In this document: positions 44,525 through 54,494 of the stretch, one piece after another
Numbering within the stretch: the stretch's first letter is position 1
Layout: each line of letters begins with the position of its first letter
DNA from: Xenoacremonium recifei
Lineage: Eukaryota; Ascomycota; Sordariomycetes; Hypocreales; Nectriaceae
Assembly: GCA_012184525.1 (NCBI GenBank)
Contig: WOFQ01000007.1
Coordinates: forward strand, 868,001 to 932,000
Direction of reading: 5' to 3'
Length of the DNA stretch: 64,000 nt
Notes under the pieces: generated by a model
Databases searched by the model: none
Told to the model about the DNA's origin: nothing
The model's input: only the letters and a program-made list of their open reading frames with translations
Translations under genes and position numbers: made by a program

Positions 44525-45970
44525 TTATGCTTTGTCTTGCATAGCCGCAATCTCTTCGATGGGCTTCATGACTAGGTCGTACGTCAACTGATCCTCTTTC
44601 AATCCTAATCCTCGCAGCTTCTTCATAAATGGGTGGTCTGGCCTGTTGGTCATCATGCCCTTGAGCGTTCGGAGGCTGATGTTTTGCGGCTGGAACGCGG
44701 GCTCCTCGCCATCCTTAACAAGTTTCGGGTGTGGTACAATGGTAGTGTTCGGATTCGGGTTGAAGAAAAATGGAAGTGAAAATCGTTCCTCTCTGGGGTT
44801 TCCAAAGGCCCGATGGACAGTAGCAGGGAATCGGCCGTTGGAGAGAACTTCCATGTAGCTGCCTGTGTTTACAACATATGCGTGCTCTCTTGGAGGAGCT
44901 GGGACCCAGATACCGTTTGCGTTCAGTACCTCAAGGCCTCCCACTTGGTCTGTATAATCAGTGAGCAAGGAGACGTTAATCTAATAAGGAGCGACACTCG
45001 TTCTGACCTTGGAGTAAAAGAGTGAAACCTAATGTTGTTTGTGAGCGATATTAAGATATAGTCTAGGGACCACGGAACTTACCACCATAATCGGCATGTG
45101 GACTGATTGAAGACTGATCATTCGGATCTTGAATAGGATAATACTGCATCGTGATATCATTCAATGGGAAGCTGAATGTCTCATCCAATGCATCTTCTTC
45201 TAGTCCTAATGCCAGAGCAAAGATCTGAAGCATCTTTTGGGCAAACTTGAACACCTCGGGGTCTGAGCGAAGTCTTAGTTTGGCGCTTCCAAAATTTTGC
45301 GTTGAGCATACAATATTCATAGATCACCTTACGAAATTCGGGCAACGCTTCATCGGGCCATTGGTTTAGAGCAACGGTGCCAGGTGGCGCGGCTTTGACA
45401 AAATGTTGCTCGGGGTTTGTGTAGTCCCTGCCCAGGCTGTATGATGCCCGGCGATTGCTCCCATCTTGGAATGTGAAGGGCAGATAGCCTTTTACTGCTT
45501 GGCTATTGTCGACATGGAGTTTCAGCTGGTAGGTCGTGTCAGCGTTCTCATTTCACACATGAAATGAATGGAAGGACTTATTTACAAGCTCTTCTTGAGA
45601 CATGCGGAAGAATGTCTTGACCATCTCCAGGGCAGCATCTATGGATTTACACATCAGCAAATTCCGCCACCAATTGAATTTCGTACATACCCATCTTTTC
45701 ATGAGAAATAGGCGGGTTAACGGCATAAAAAAATCCCACCTCCTCCGCTGCCTTTGCCACTTCCTTAGCAATCGCTCGACGGACTTCCAGGTCTGGAGAG
45801 AAAATGTTGGCCACATCGACTGTAGGGATTGAGTCGAAAGTCTTCTTTGCATCCTGCCCCGTCAGAACTAGACGATACATGGTGTAGCCACCGGAGTTGT
45901 AGTACACGCGACTGTTGTCGTCGCGGTCCTGGAGGTCGGCCATGACCGTCGCAACACTGGTTGATGCCAT
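44525..45970 (-). CDS. 2-oxoglutarate/Fe(II)-dependent oxygenase with a 21 nt exon
   Basis: Six exons (45970-45691, 45638-45586, 45525-45312, 45262-45083, 45028-45008, 44949-44525) join in phase to 390 residues. DIOX_N elements are SIPTVDVANIF and AAEEVGFFYAVNPPIS. The iron site is HAD in SPHADYGG plus the distal His in ATVHRAFG, with Arg-x-Ser in RFSLPFFF for 2-oxoglutarate. The HAD motif and the following FTLLLQDQVGGLEV are split over three exons; the middle one is only 21 nt. It is divergent from an NCS1 nucleobase-type permease, so a substrate taken up by that carrier is a reasonable idea. Fungal thymine-7-hydroxylase is a precedent in this fold, but the sequence alone does not establish that activity. 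Confidence 0.9.
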
Positions 45971-46486
45971 CGTGATGGTCCCTAGACGGATCTACTTGCC
46001 ACTATCGTCGGTAGTCAAATACGGTGAGACTAAGGTATCAAGCGGCCGTGTCTCTTCCTTATATCAACTTTCACGGGCGAGATTGGGGAAGGATCCCAAC
46101 CAATCGTTTTGGAATTACGCATCTAGTCCTCCTCTTAGCCTCTAGTTCTTTGTTATTCCCAGCAATAGGCCGGAATGGGCGAGAAGAGTTGTTCGTTATC
46201 TCGCCCGAGATTATTGCCATGGCCCGCTTTTCTCGACCGCTGCCATCCAAGTTGGTGATAACGGACTCTTACTCGTTCGCACTTTTTTGCTGGAAGACTA
46301 GGATTTCTTCTTATCTTGGCGCGGACGACTCATAACCCAGATCGATCATCTGCAAACTGCATATATAACTGTGGAGGCCATGTCGCTACTTTCTTTTGCA
46401 GTTGATTAAGCAACAAAGCACATTGGTTGAAGTTTGGACTTGTGCTCACCCACAAACTTGACCCCTGACCCTCAAACACCACTGCC
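45971..46486. promoter_or_regulatory. Divergent promoter of 2OG oxygenase and NCS1 permease
   Basis: 516 bp. A TATATAA box lies at 46362-46368, about 120 bp upstream of the permease start. GATA-type words TTATCT occur near 46197 and 46313 and TGATAA near 46256, compatible with nitrogen control. The CGG-N17-CCG repeat seen in the cluster to the right is absent here. Confidence 0.5.
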
Positions 46487-48256
46487 ATGGGAATCAGGGT
46501 TCCTTCGAAGGAGCGCGTTGTCGCCAAATGCACCTCGCTCTCAGCATGGGAGTTGCCCAAGGAGCCCTCGGCTCTGGCGCCTGAGAATGTGTGGTCTAAC
46601 AAGGACATGGACCCGGTCCCGCCTAAGGATCAAACCTGGTCCGTCTGGACTTGGATGGCCTACTGGGGGACTGAGTGCATCAGTCTCGGCACCTGGCAGA
46701 CTGGAGGTAGTATCCTGAGCTCAGGGCTGAGCTGGAGAGAAGCCATCCCAGCAGTAAGTTCCACGTCGAGAATAAAGCGGTCATAACTAATATATCCGTC
46801 TCTTCAGGTTGTGCTTGGATCTGCATGTGCATCTGTACCAATGGTACTGAACGGAGCAATTGGTGCTGACCTTCATGTTCCCTTTTCTGTCATCGTGCGA
46901 TCATCCTTCGGTTACTATTTGAGCTACTTCTGCATCGTCTCCCGCTGTATTCTGGCGATGTTCTGGCTTGGATCCGTGACTACAAACGCCTCTACAGCTT
47001 TGACAGTTATGATCCAGGCCATTTGGCCATCTTATGCGGATATTCCCAACCATATCCACAGCAACATGGGCATCACTACTATGGGAATGACTAGGTGAGT
47101 CGACCATGATGGAGTAATCCACCTTCATGAGTACCCTGACTAATGCTTCGGTGTCTGTAGCTATGTCATCCTTTGGCTAATACAGCTTCCGCTGCTCCTG
47201 ATTCCTCCTCAGAAGCTTCGCCCTCTTTTCCTCACGAAGCTCATTGTCACTCCTATCGCTGCTATTGCCACTATGGGATGGTGTGTGCACCAGGCAGGAG
47301 GTGCCGGTCCCGTGTTCGCAGCTAAAGCGACTCTGACCGGGTCTGCGAAGGCTTATAAGTTCCTGTCCAGCATGTCATCTATCTCAGGAGGCCTGGCTAC
47401 CCTGGCCTGCAACATTCCCGACTTCTCCCGTTACGCCAAGACAAGTCACGGTCAATATGTGCAACTGCCATTCATCCCTACCATCTATACTCTTGGCATG
47501 TTGATAGGCATCATTGGCACGTCGGCCACGGCAGTCGTCTATGGAGAACTTATGTGGAATCCTCTGGAAATTTATCTTCAATGGATCGAGGGAGGTTCTA
47601 GCGGTGGGCGAGCGGCTGCCTTCTTTTGTGGCGTAGCCTGGGTTATCTCGCAGATTTGCACCAACATTACGGCGAACTCGATCTCTGCGGCCAACGACTT
47701 GACGGTACTGTTCCCGCGGTATCTCAACATCCGCCGCGGCTGCATCGTGGCCGCTGTTATTGGTGCCTGGGTCTTTGTTCCCTGGAGAATTGTGGCTTCA
47801 GCCTCCAACTTCTTGACCTTTATGGGTGGCTACGCGATCTTCCTGGCTCCCACGGCAGGCATCATGTGTGCCGATTACTGGATTGTGAAGAAGCGCAAGA
47901 TCGATGTGGCTGCTCTTTATAACCCCCATGGCCGATACCGTTACTGGAACGGTGTTAATTGGCGTGCACTTTTGGCTTTCTTGATTGCTCTTGGTCCCAA
48001 CCTGCCTGGTTTGATCTATGCTGTGGGAAGCTCTACAGGCGACAAGGGTATTCACATCACTGAAGGTGCTAAGCATCTTTACTCTTTTGATTGGTTGTTT
48101 GGCTTTGTGACTAGTGTTTTCCTCTACACTGTGCTGAGTCTCATCTTTCCAGATCCCACGGTGTTAACCGATGACTCTACACAAGTCCTCGAGGTGATCG
48201 ATTCTCAGGCAGAGAACGGATCACAGGGGGAAGCTCCCGAAATAGTTAAGGAATGA
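46487..48256 (+). CDS. NCS1-family nucleobase/allantoin-type permease
   Basis: Exons 46487-46753, 46808-47094 and 47161-48256 encode 549 residues with about twelve transmembrane helices. Fur-type NCS1 signatures are TWSVWTWMAYWGTECISLGTWQ (helix 1), FSVIVRSSFGYYLSYFCIVSR (helix 3), NIPDFSRYAK (helix 6) and TANSISAANDLTVLFPRYLNIRRG (helix 8). These carriers import uracil, allantoin, uridine or related rings with protons. The N- and C-termini are cytosolic and charged. It is divergent from the 2OG oxygenase. Exact substrate is open. Confidence 0.93.
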
Positions 48257-48414
48257 GGCTGTCTATAACATCGACTGTTCGTTGATAGATGAGATGATGG
48301 TTCATAAATAAATAAATAGAGCCTTTTTGTTAGTAACTGCCCTTAACTGATCTCATGGCGGTCTCATATCGTGACACGAAACAAAATTTTTATGTATCAT
48401 TGAACAATATTCTT

Positions 48415-48979
48415 TTACGTTGCCTTAGCGGGAGGAGACTGTATCAATAAATTAGCCTTTAGCCACTGTGAGGGGAGGTTCTTGATTATCGCACTGACCG
48501 GGAAAATATGATAGTAATCAATGAGTATTTTCCCATCTGGGAACCTCTGAAAATGAATCCGAGCTGCCCATGACATTTCTCCCGTTGTTTGATCGTCATA
48601 GACATATTTACTGAGACCATGTAACATGACTTCATCAGTATCCTTCGCGCTGTATGGAAACACCTTATGAACTATATGCCTCCGTGATGCTTGGCCGTTC
48701 CATGAGCCAAGATTAACCTTAGAAATAGCTACTCAAATTAGCATGGCATTTGGAGTCTCCAGTTCGGCATAGCGTACCCTCGCGACCCGTAACATTCGTG
48801 CTCGCCTTCTTCATGACAGCATTTTCAGTGAAACAAGCATCCCATGCCGAAGGGTTGACCTTGTCATCGGAATGCGTGTAGAATTTTTGAATGAACTTTG
48901 CAAGGTCCTTGTCTAAAGTCAGTTCATCATACTCAAAGGCATGGACTGCGAAGGCATCATCGTCGATGGGTGAAGACAT
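48415..48979 (-). CDS. SnoaL/NTF2-like small protein
   Basis: Exons 48979-48778 and 48728-48415 encode 171 residues. The acceptor at 48729 was chosen because the more distal AAG acceptor would create an immediate stop. The fold is suggested by FIQKFYTHSD, WDACFTENAVMKKAS, GREAISKVNLGSW, RRHIVHKVFPY and MSWAARIHFQRFPDGKILIDYYHIFPV, a typical alpha+beta cone with a central pocket. Such proteins act as small cyclases, isomerases or hydrolases, or merely bind ligands. It is divergent from the polysaccharide-deacetylase-like gene and shares a 279 bp promoter holding two CGG-N17-CCG repeats. No enzymatic residues can be assigned confidently. Confidence 0.8.
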
Positions 48980-49098
48980 GTTGGACTTGTGTTGCAGGAC
49001 TCAATTGAACTGAAGCAGTATATGGGCGAACGAGTAATCAAACAGTCTTTTAGTCGATTTTGTGTGCATTCACTCGGAAATGTGTTAAAGCTGAAGTG

Positions 49099-49121
49099 CG
49101 GACAATTGCTAATCATGTCCG
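49099..49121. promoter_or_regulatory. CGG-N17-CCG inverted repeat (site A1)
   Basis: Left half CGGACAA, right half ATGTCCG followed by AC; exactly 17 bases between the triplets. A candidate Zn(II)2Cys6 dimer site. Confidence 0.65.
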
Positions 49122-49149
49122 ACGAGGGGTGTGGGTCGATCGAAGATGT

Positions 49150-49172
49150 CGGACTTGGTTCTCCCTTAGCCG
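49150..49172. promoter_or_regulatory. CGG-N17-CCG inverted repeat (site A2)
   Basis: Left half GTCGGACTT matches the full conserved word in inverse orientation. The right side keeps only the CCG triplet, at the same 17-base spacing. Confidence 0.5.
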
Positions 49173-49258
49173 CCTAAGACGTAAATAATTCAGTGTATTC
49201 CGCTTGTGAAAGATGATTCGTCCCTAATTTACCTCTATTTCTCACACTTCTCTCCGCA

Positions 49259-50446
49259 ATGGCACCGAAGGCTCTTTGTTGTATCTCCGTCGATGTCGAC
49301 GCTGTGTGTGGCTGGATCGGATCCTACGGCGGAGAAGATTCCGTCTCCGACATCTCAAGAGGTTTGCAGCACAGTATTCGACAATTGTGAACTAGCCAAC
49401 TAACTGTATCAGGCTATTTCGCTGGAACGGTTGGAGTGCGGCGCCTGTTAGATCTCTTTGCGAAATACAACATCAAGACGACATGGTTTATTCCGGGTCA
49501 CAGTCTCGAGACGTTTCCAGAGGAATGTGCGCTGATTAGGGATGCTGGTCATGAAATCGGGTTGCATGGGTATTCTCATGAGAACCCCAAGGAAATGACA
49601 CTGGAGCAGCAAAGGATTGTCTTAGATAAGACATATCGAATGTTGACGGAATTTTGTGGAAAGGTTCGTACTCACGCACTTCAAGCATGAAACGTCTATT
49701 GACAAAACAAAGCCGCCCAGAGGTTCCGTAGTTCCATGGTGGGAAACACCCAAAGAAGGAGCTGAGTTGATGATGGAATATGGTAAGATTTCCCGGACTC
49801 GTTTTGGCGAATTCAATTTAATTCTAGCAGGTCTGGAATATGACCATTCATTCTCGCATCATGATGCGCTTCCTCATTGGCTTCGAGTCGGCGACACATG
49901 GACCAAAATTGACTACTCGAAACATCCTGATACTTGGATGAAGCCTTTGCAGAAAGGAGAGGATACCGGATTAGTGGAGATTCCTGCGAGTTGGTACCTG
50001 GATGATCTTCCTCCAATGGTAGGATTGAAGCCCTAATTACTATGGTCTTGCGCCGGAAGCCATGAAATATTAACTATGATATGATCTAGATGTTTATCAA
50101 GAATATGGTGAACAGCCATGGATGGGTTCACCCAAGTGTTGTGGAAGATCTCTGGAAGGATCACTTTGATTATTTCTATGAGACATACGACAACTTCTGT
50201 TTTCCTGTTACCATACATCCGGATGTCTGTGGTCATCCGCATGCACTGAAGATGCTGGAGAGGTACGAAAAACGGGATTGTTTACCTTCTAACCCACGCT
50301 GACAAGGAATTAGGGTCATTAAATATCTTCTCACCAAGGACGGTGTAGAATTCGTCAAGATGGAGGATATTTGTGATGAGTTCAAATCGAGAAATAGTCC
50401 ACCAGAGGGTGCTAAAATGCCAGTAAAGCAGCCTAACATTAAATGA
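49259..50446 (+). CDS. Polysaccharide-deacetylase-fold hydrolase (PuuE/cyclic-imidase type)
   Basis: Six exons (49259-49361, 49413-49663, 49713-49782, 49831-50018, 50090-50262, 50314-50446) join in phase to 305 residues. NodB-fold elements: the Asp pair in ISVDVDAVCGW, the metal His-x3-His in GLHGYSHEN, PPRGSVVPWWE (motif 3) and SFSHHDALPH. The strand KTTWFIPGHSLETFPE and the ending VTIHPDVCGHPHALKMLER are characteristic of the PuuE-like branch. That branch includes cofactor-independent allantoinase, Helicobacter PgdA and a bacterial cyclic imide hydrolase. There is no signal peptide, so it should act inside the cell on a small molecule rather than on cell-wall chitin. Its context with permeases and an amidase favours a ring-opening amidohydrolase. 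The true substrate is not known. Confidence 0.88.
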
Positions 50447-50721
50447 TCAAATGCGGCGCAATTTTTAGAATGAAAAATGCTTCGAATTATTGATCGTATC
50501 TGGCTTTGAGACCGCCGTAATCAGATAAAGTGGCGTAGTATAACTTCCTGCAATCTCCCGTGATTAAGAAGCATTCATTGTGAGCCTCGTCCAGGGTCGG
50601 TAATGATTGATGTAGCTGTTTGAACCAAGGTTTGTTTTATTGGCCGCATTGTGAAAAAGGTAGCAATTAAAGTAATCATGAACATATAACGACGACCCAA
50701 TTTCCTTGTATCTTTATGACA
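50447..50721. other. Convergent intergenic region
   Basis: 3' flanks of two convergent genes in AT-rich sequence; no gene. Confidence 0.35.
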
Positions 50722-51584
50722 TCAAACATCCTGACACATGAAGTCAACAAAGATTTCTCCAAATACATCTGCCGTGTCCTCCTGGTTTATCAGCTCGTTA
50801 AACTTTCGTAAGTCTTCAGCGGAAACGCTTCCAGATGATTCTAGAGAAGCCGTGCTCAATCGATTGATGAATTGGTCAAACTCTGGATGGCCTTGCAAAG
50901 TAAAAACTCGACCGGGATTTAGAAAACCCTGCACCTCGCATAGAGCAGTCTTGCCAAAGGGTATCCATGTTGGAGGGAGAGCAGCGTCCTCCGTAACAAC
51001 ATGGTCTCGGTGAAGAAATTGACATGATATCTTTTCGCCCTTGGTTAACCGAGGAAACGCAGACATGATCTCAGTTGACGGTTTTATCTCATGCACTCCG
51101 ATTTCCCAACCCATTGGGTTCGCCGCCACGTGTGCTCCAAACCCACCCAGGAGTGCTTGAGAAACAATTTGATGGCCAAAGCAGCCGCCATAGATTTTAA
51201 CAGATGGATAATTTTGATAGACATCTATGCTGTGAATTAGTCGCAGCGTGATACGGGGTGTTCTTCTAGATACTCACCTTGAATAAAGCTTGATAGTTTA
51301 TGAATCCACGGTTCGTCGTCATATGCGGATGCTGTAGCCCCAGATACCACTATCGCGTCGATATTTCCAACGTCGGGATATTGTCCTTTTTCAATAACAT
51401 TCCATCCGGTGATCTCGACTTTCAATTTGGAGTTGTTCTTCTCGTTGTGTAGGTCAACTGCCCTACGAATCCAGGTTGCAAATATGTCGTCGAATTGACC
51501 GCGTTCACCGGCAATCTGAGGGGGGATTGTGAAACATCGGAGGACTGCTATTCGAAGCGTTCGAATTGGAGTGATTACAGCCAT
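50722..51584 (-). CDS. Class-I glutamine amidotransferase-like protein
   Basis: Exons 51584-51278 and 51224-50722 encode 269 residues. The GATase1 triad is intact: C117 in YGGCFGHQIVSQAL, and H215 and E217 in TLQGHPEFDQF. Upstream, IDAIVVSGATASAYDDEPWIHKL is the oxyanion strand typical of stand-alone GATase1 proteins (GuaA-like group, also found as gamma-glutamyl hydrolase-like or defence-related enzymes). It is not fused to a synthetase, so it may hydrolyse a glutamine-like or gamma-glutamyl amide. It is divergent from the C6 regulator across a 303 bp promoter. Confidence 0.9.
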
Positions 51585-51887
51585 TTTCCCTCCACTCTGT
51601 CTCGGTTATGCTTTATCCTCTGGAAACATGACAGCTAAGGCGCGTTCTCACCCGCTAACAACCTTTATTATACGGACTGGTAGCGGAGTCGGGCGAATGA
51701 CTCGCAACTATGCCGCTTGAGGAAATGTGCGAAAAGTCCGACAGTGACATTATCTATCGTGAGATTTGATTGGGTAAACGTCGGTTTGGATAAGCGATGA
51801 CCCTCTCAACTTCCGTCGCCAGGGTCCTGGATTTCTGATCCTCTCAATACCCAGAAACATGCCCTTCCGAACTCCGATTCTAGTGCA
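51585..51887. promoter_or_regulatory. Divergent promoter of GATase1 and C6 regulator
   Basis: A single AAGTCCGACA word lies at 51734-51743. It is followed within 10 bp by TTATCT (51750-51755) and CTATCG (51754-51759), two GATA-factor words. No complete CGG-N17-CCG repeat was found. Confidence 0.5.
51734..51743 (+). promoter_or_regulatory. Single AAGTCCGACA half-site in the regulator promoter
   Basis: Matches the cluster word A(A/T)GTCCGAC but lacks a partner triplet at 16-17 bases. Autoregulation is possible. Confidence 0.45.
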
Positions 51888-54415
51888 ATGGAGAACTTAC
51901 AACAGCTCGGAATACCCTGGAATAGGGCGCCCCGGAACATAGCCTGTTATCGGTGCAGGCATCGGAAGAAGAAGGTCAGCCATGTCTCATTGACCTTTGA
52001 CCACCTAAAGACCAGCATATGCTGATAAGTCTTGCTCTCCAGTGCGATAAGCGACGGCCAATATGCGGAGAGTGTTCAAGAGCTGGAGCAGGTAAGTCAT
52101 CGTGTCTCCTTGTCGGTGCCTGTTGCTAATTCCTATCACAGACTGTGTTCCGCTATTACCTAAACGATCAAGTACTGCAAACCAGCCCTCGACGAAGTGA
52201 GTGTGGCTTGTCGCGTGTGTATGCTGTGAAGTGAATGACTTACAAAATTAGATATATCCAATTGCTCGAAGACCATGTTGCGACTTTGGAGACACGGTTA
52301 CGGACGTTAAACCCATCAATAGCTACCGACCACCTCATGCGGCAGTCACCAGTAGAGGAACACATTCGTTGTGACGAATCTGAAAACGAACCGGTCGTCG
52401 AAGCTGGGTATCCTAGCCCTTCAATAAGTGCGATGCTCTTGAGATACCCCCAAGACTCCCCGAGCGATGCTCTTGGGTGGTTCTTTGACGGACTGCCTGA
52501 TGACCGAGTGGAGGAAACCATGGAGACCAGCCATGCAGAAGACCAGCAAATTACTACTTTGCAGCAACCGCCTGATGCAATCGATATGTTTATGGATTAT
52601 CCACCGGTGGACGAGCCAGGCATCCCTCCCCTGGAAGACCATGAGCGCAACGGGTCAGATGCATTGATAAGCCTCAATCTGGCATCGCACAATTTGTCCG
52701 AGTCTTATATGTGTGATGGAGTTGCTAACCGCTATGTCACGGAGTATTTCACCAGCGTCCATCCAATGTGGCCGTTCCTTCATTACAAACAATGGGACGA
52801 ATGCTGGGGGTACTGGGCAGGCTTAAGGAAGCACACGTCGACAAATTGGAAAGAATTCTTTGTGGAAATGGTAAGTTTTCAGTACTTTATGGGACAAACA
52901 AGATCAGTCGCTAATCAGCCAAACTAGGTGCTCTCAGTAGGTGCTCTACTGGTCAGCGGTTCCGATCCATCACCGGATCATACGAGTTTGTCGAAGGTAA
53001 GATTGAAATAAGGACACAATAGTTGATATTAAATACTAAACTACGGTAAAAAGGTTGCATATCAACGTGCTATGTCCAAGTACAACCTATGTAGCGCCGA
53101 AGATACTTCGCCAACGATCAAGACTCAGGCGTCTCTATTATTGACGGTTCATGCTATGCATCTCGATTCGGTCACAGAATTGTGCTCCCGAGCCTCTGAA
53201 GCAATTCAAAACTGTGCCGTGTCGAGCCTGGTCTACCGTCAGTCAAGACAAGAGGGACGCAAATCAACGAACGCGGACTCGGAGCAAGTTATCTATCAGA
53301 TGACGCTCCGGACGTGTGTAGTCATAGACATACTTCTTTCTAACTCTATGGATCATGCCGTTTGCTTTGATAGCATGTCTGTTCAGAACGAGGTACGGCT
53401 TCGAGCTAGTGAGCTGACTACTCATCAAAGACTAACGCATATTCGCTCAATTAGGATTTGGATGAGGACGAGTCGCAATGCGTGAGTGTCGAGGAACTCC
53501 GACTCGTTCATCCTGACAGTCAGATGCCACCATCTGGTCTTGAGATTGCTTTGGAGAAACATATGGTCTGGTTACGACAAATCCAGTATCGCATTCTCCG
53601 TAGCATAGGCAACCTGGAGCAAGAGGCGCTCAATAACGTACATCCTACACCCAACTTGTGGCGCTCCAAACTAAAGCACGAGCTCGACAAATGGATTCGA
53701 GACATACCAACCATCGACGTATCACTCCAACGCAGTCAGAGGTTTTTGTCAGCGACTTGGCTCCGTAAATTGGCAAACTATACCGTCATATCTCTCTTCC
53801 CTAATCCTTCTCTGGCTGTTCGTGGAGGCGACTCGCGACATCTTGTCAAAGCTGCATGCTCTGTCCTGATCACATTTCGACGACTGAGAGTCAAGGACCA
53901 CACAACTTGTGATACTTGGACGGCAGTTCGTATTTTAGCTCCCATTTTCTAAGCTCCTGTCGCTAACATTGCTATTATAGCTGCTACATCAGTTTCAGGC
54001 CGCTGTAACAGTGGTATTCTGCCTCTGGGCTACTCCCACGCACCAACAGGCTGAGTTCTATGACCGCCGTATGATTTGCGAGTCCTTGTTCGCTGGGCTT
54101 GCTACACTTGTTGATTTCGCAAGCAAATGGAAGCCTGCACGGGTCTTTCGGGACACCTTCGAGCTATTGACTGAGTGTGTGCCAGTCACTGAATATGGAG
54201 ATCCGTCCCAACAGTGGACCATTTCTCCTTCACGATCTCAAGAATTAAAGGTGCTCATTGATGAGACGGAGAAACTGAAAGCACAGCCGAGAGTGGTTAG
54301 CATGCTCCGGATCATGCTGAAAGGGCCGCGCCCTGCCTTTGTCCCACTATCGATTCTGGAAACCCAGTGGATTCAGTATGAGTACGATGAGGATCATCCT
54401 GAGCCAATCAGGTAG
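51888..54415 (+). CDS. Zn(II)2Cys6 transcription factor, likely cluster regulator
   Basis: Eight exons (51888-51974, 52043-52091, 52142-52196, 52252-52870, 52928-52996, 53054-53392, 53455-53925, 53981-54415) join in phase to 707 residues. The zinc cluster uses C20, C23, C30, C37, C40 and C47 (spacing 2-6-6-2-6) and is split over the first three exons. A linker with basic KRSSTAN precedes a dimerisation helix, YIQLLEDHVATLETRLRTL. The middle-homology region includes YVTEYFTSVHPMWPFLHYKQWDE, AYQRAMSKYNL and ASLLLTVHAMHLDS. The cluster type predicts binding to CGG triplets as a dimer. The repeated CGG-N17-CCG elements in neighbouring promoters are its obvious candidate targets, which is inference. 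Confidence 0.92.
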
Positions 54416-54494
54416 AGGTGTGAGAATTGCTATACCTCTTCTATTGTATAAAATATACTCAGATGGCTGTCAAGGCCAAGTCACTTCAATCGGT

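Larger units (their letters stand above)
48980..49258. promoter_or_regulatory. Divergent promoter with two CGG-N17-CCG repeats
   Basis: Shared by the SnoaL-like and deacetylase-like genes. It carries the inverted repeats listed separately at 49099 and 49150. Confidence 0.65.
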
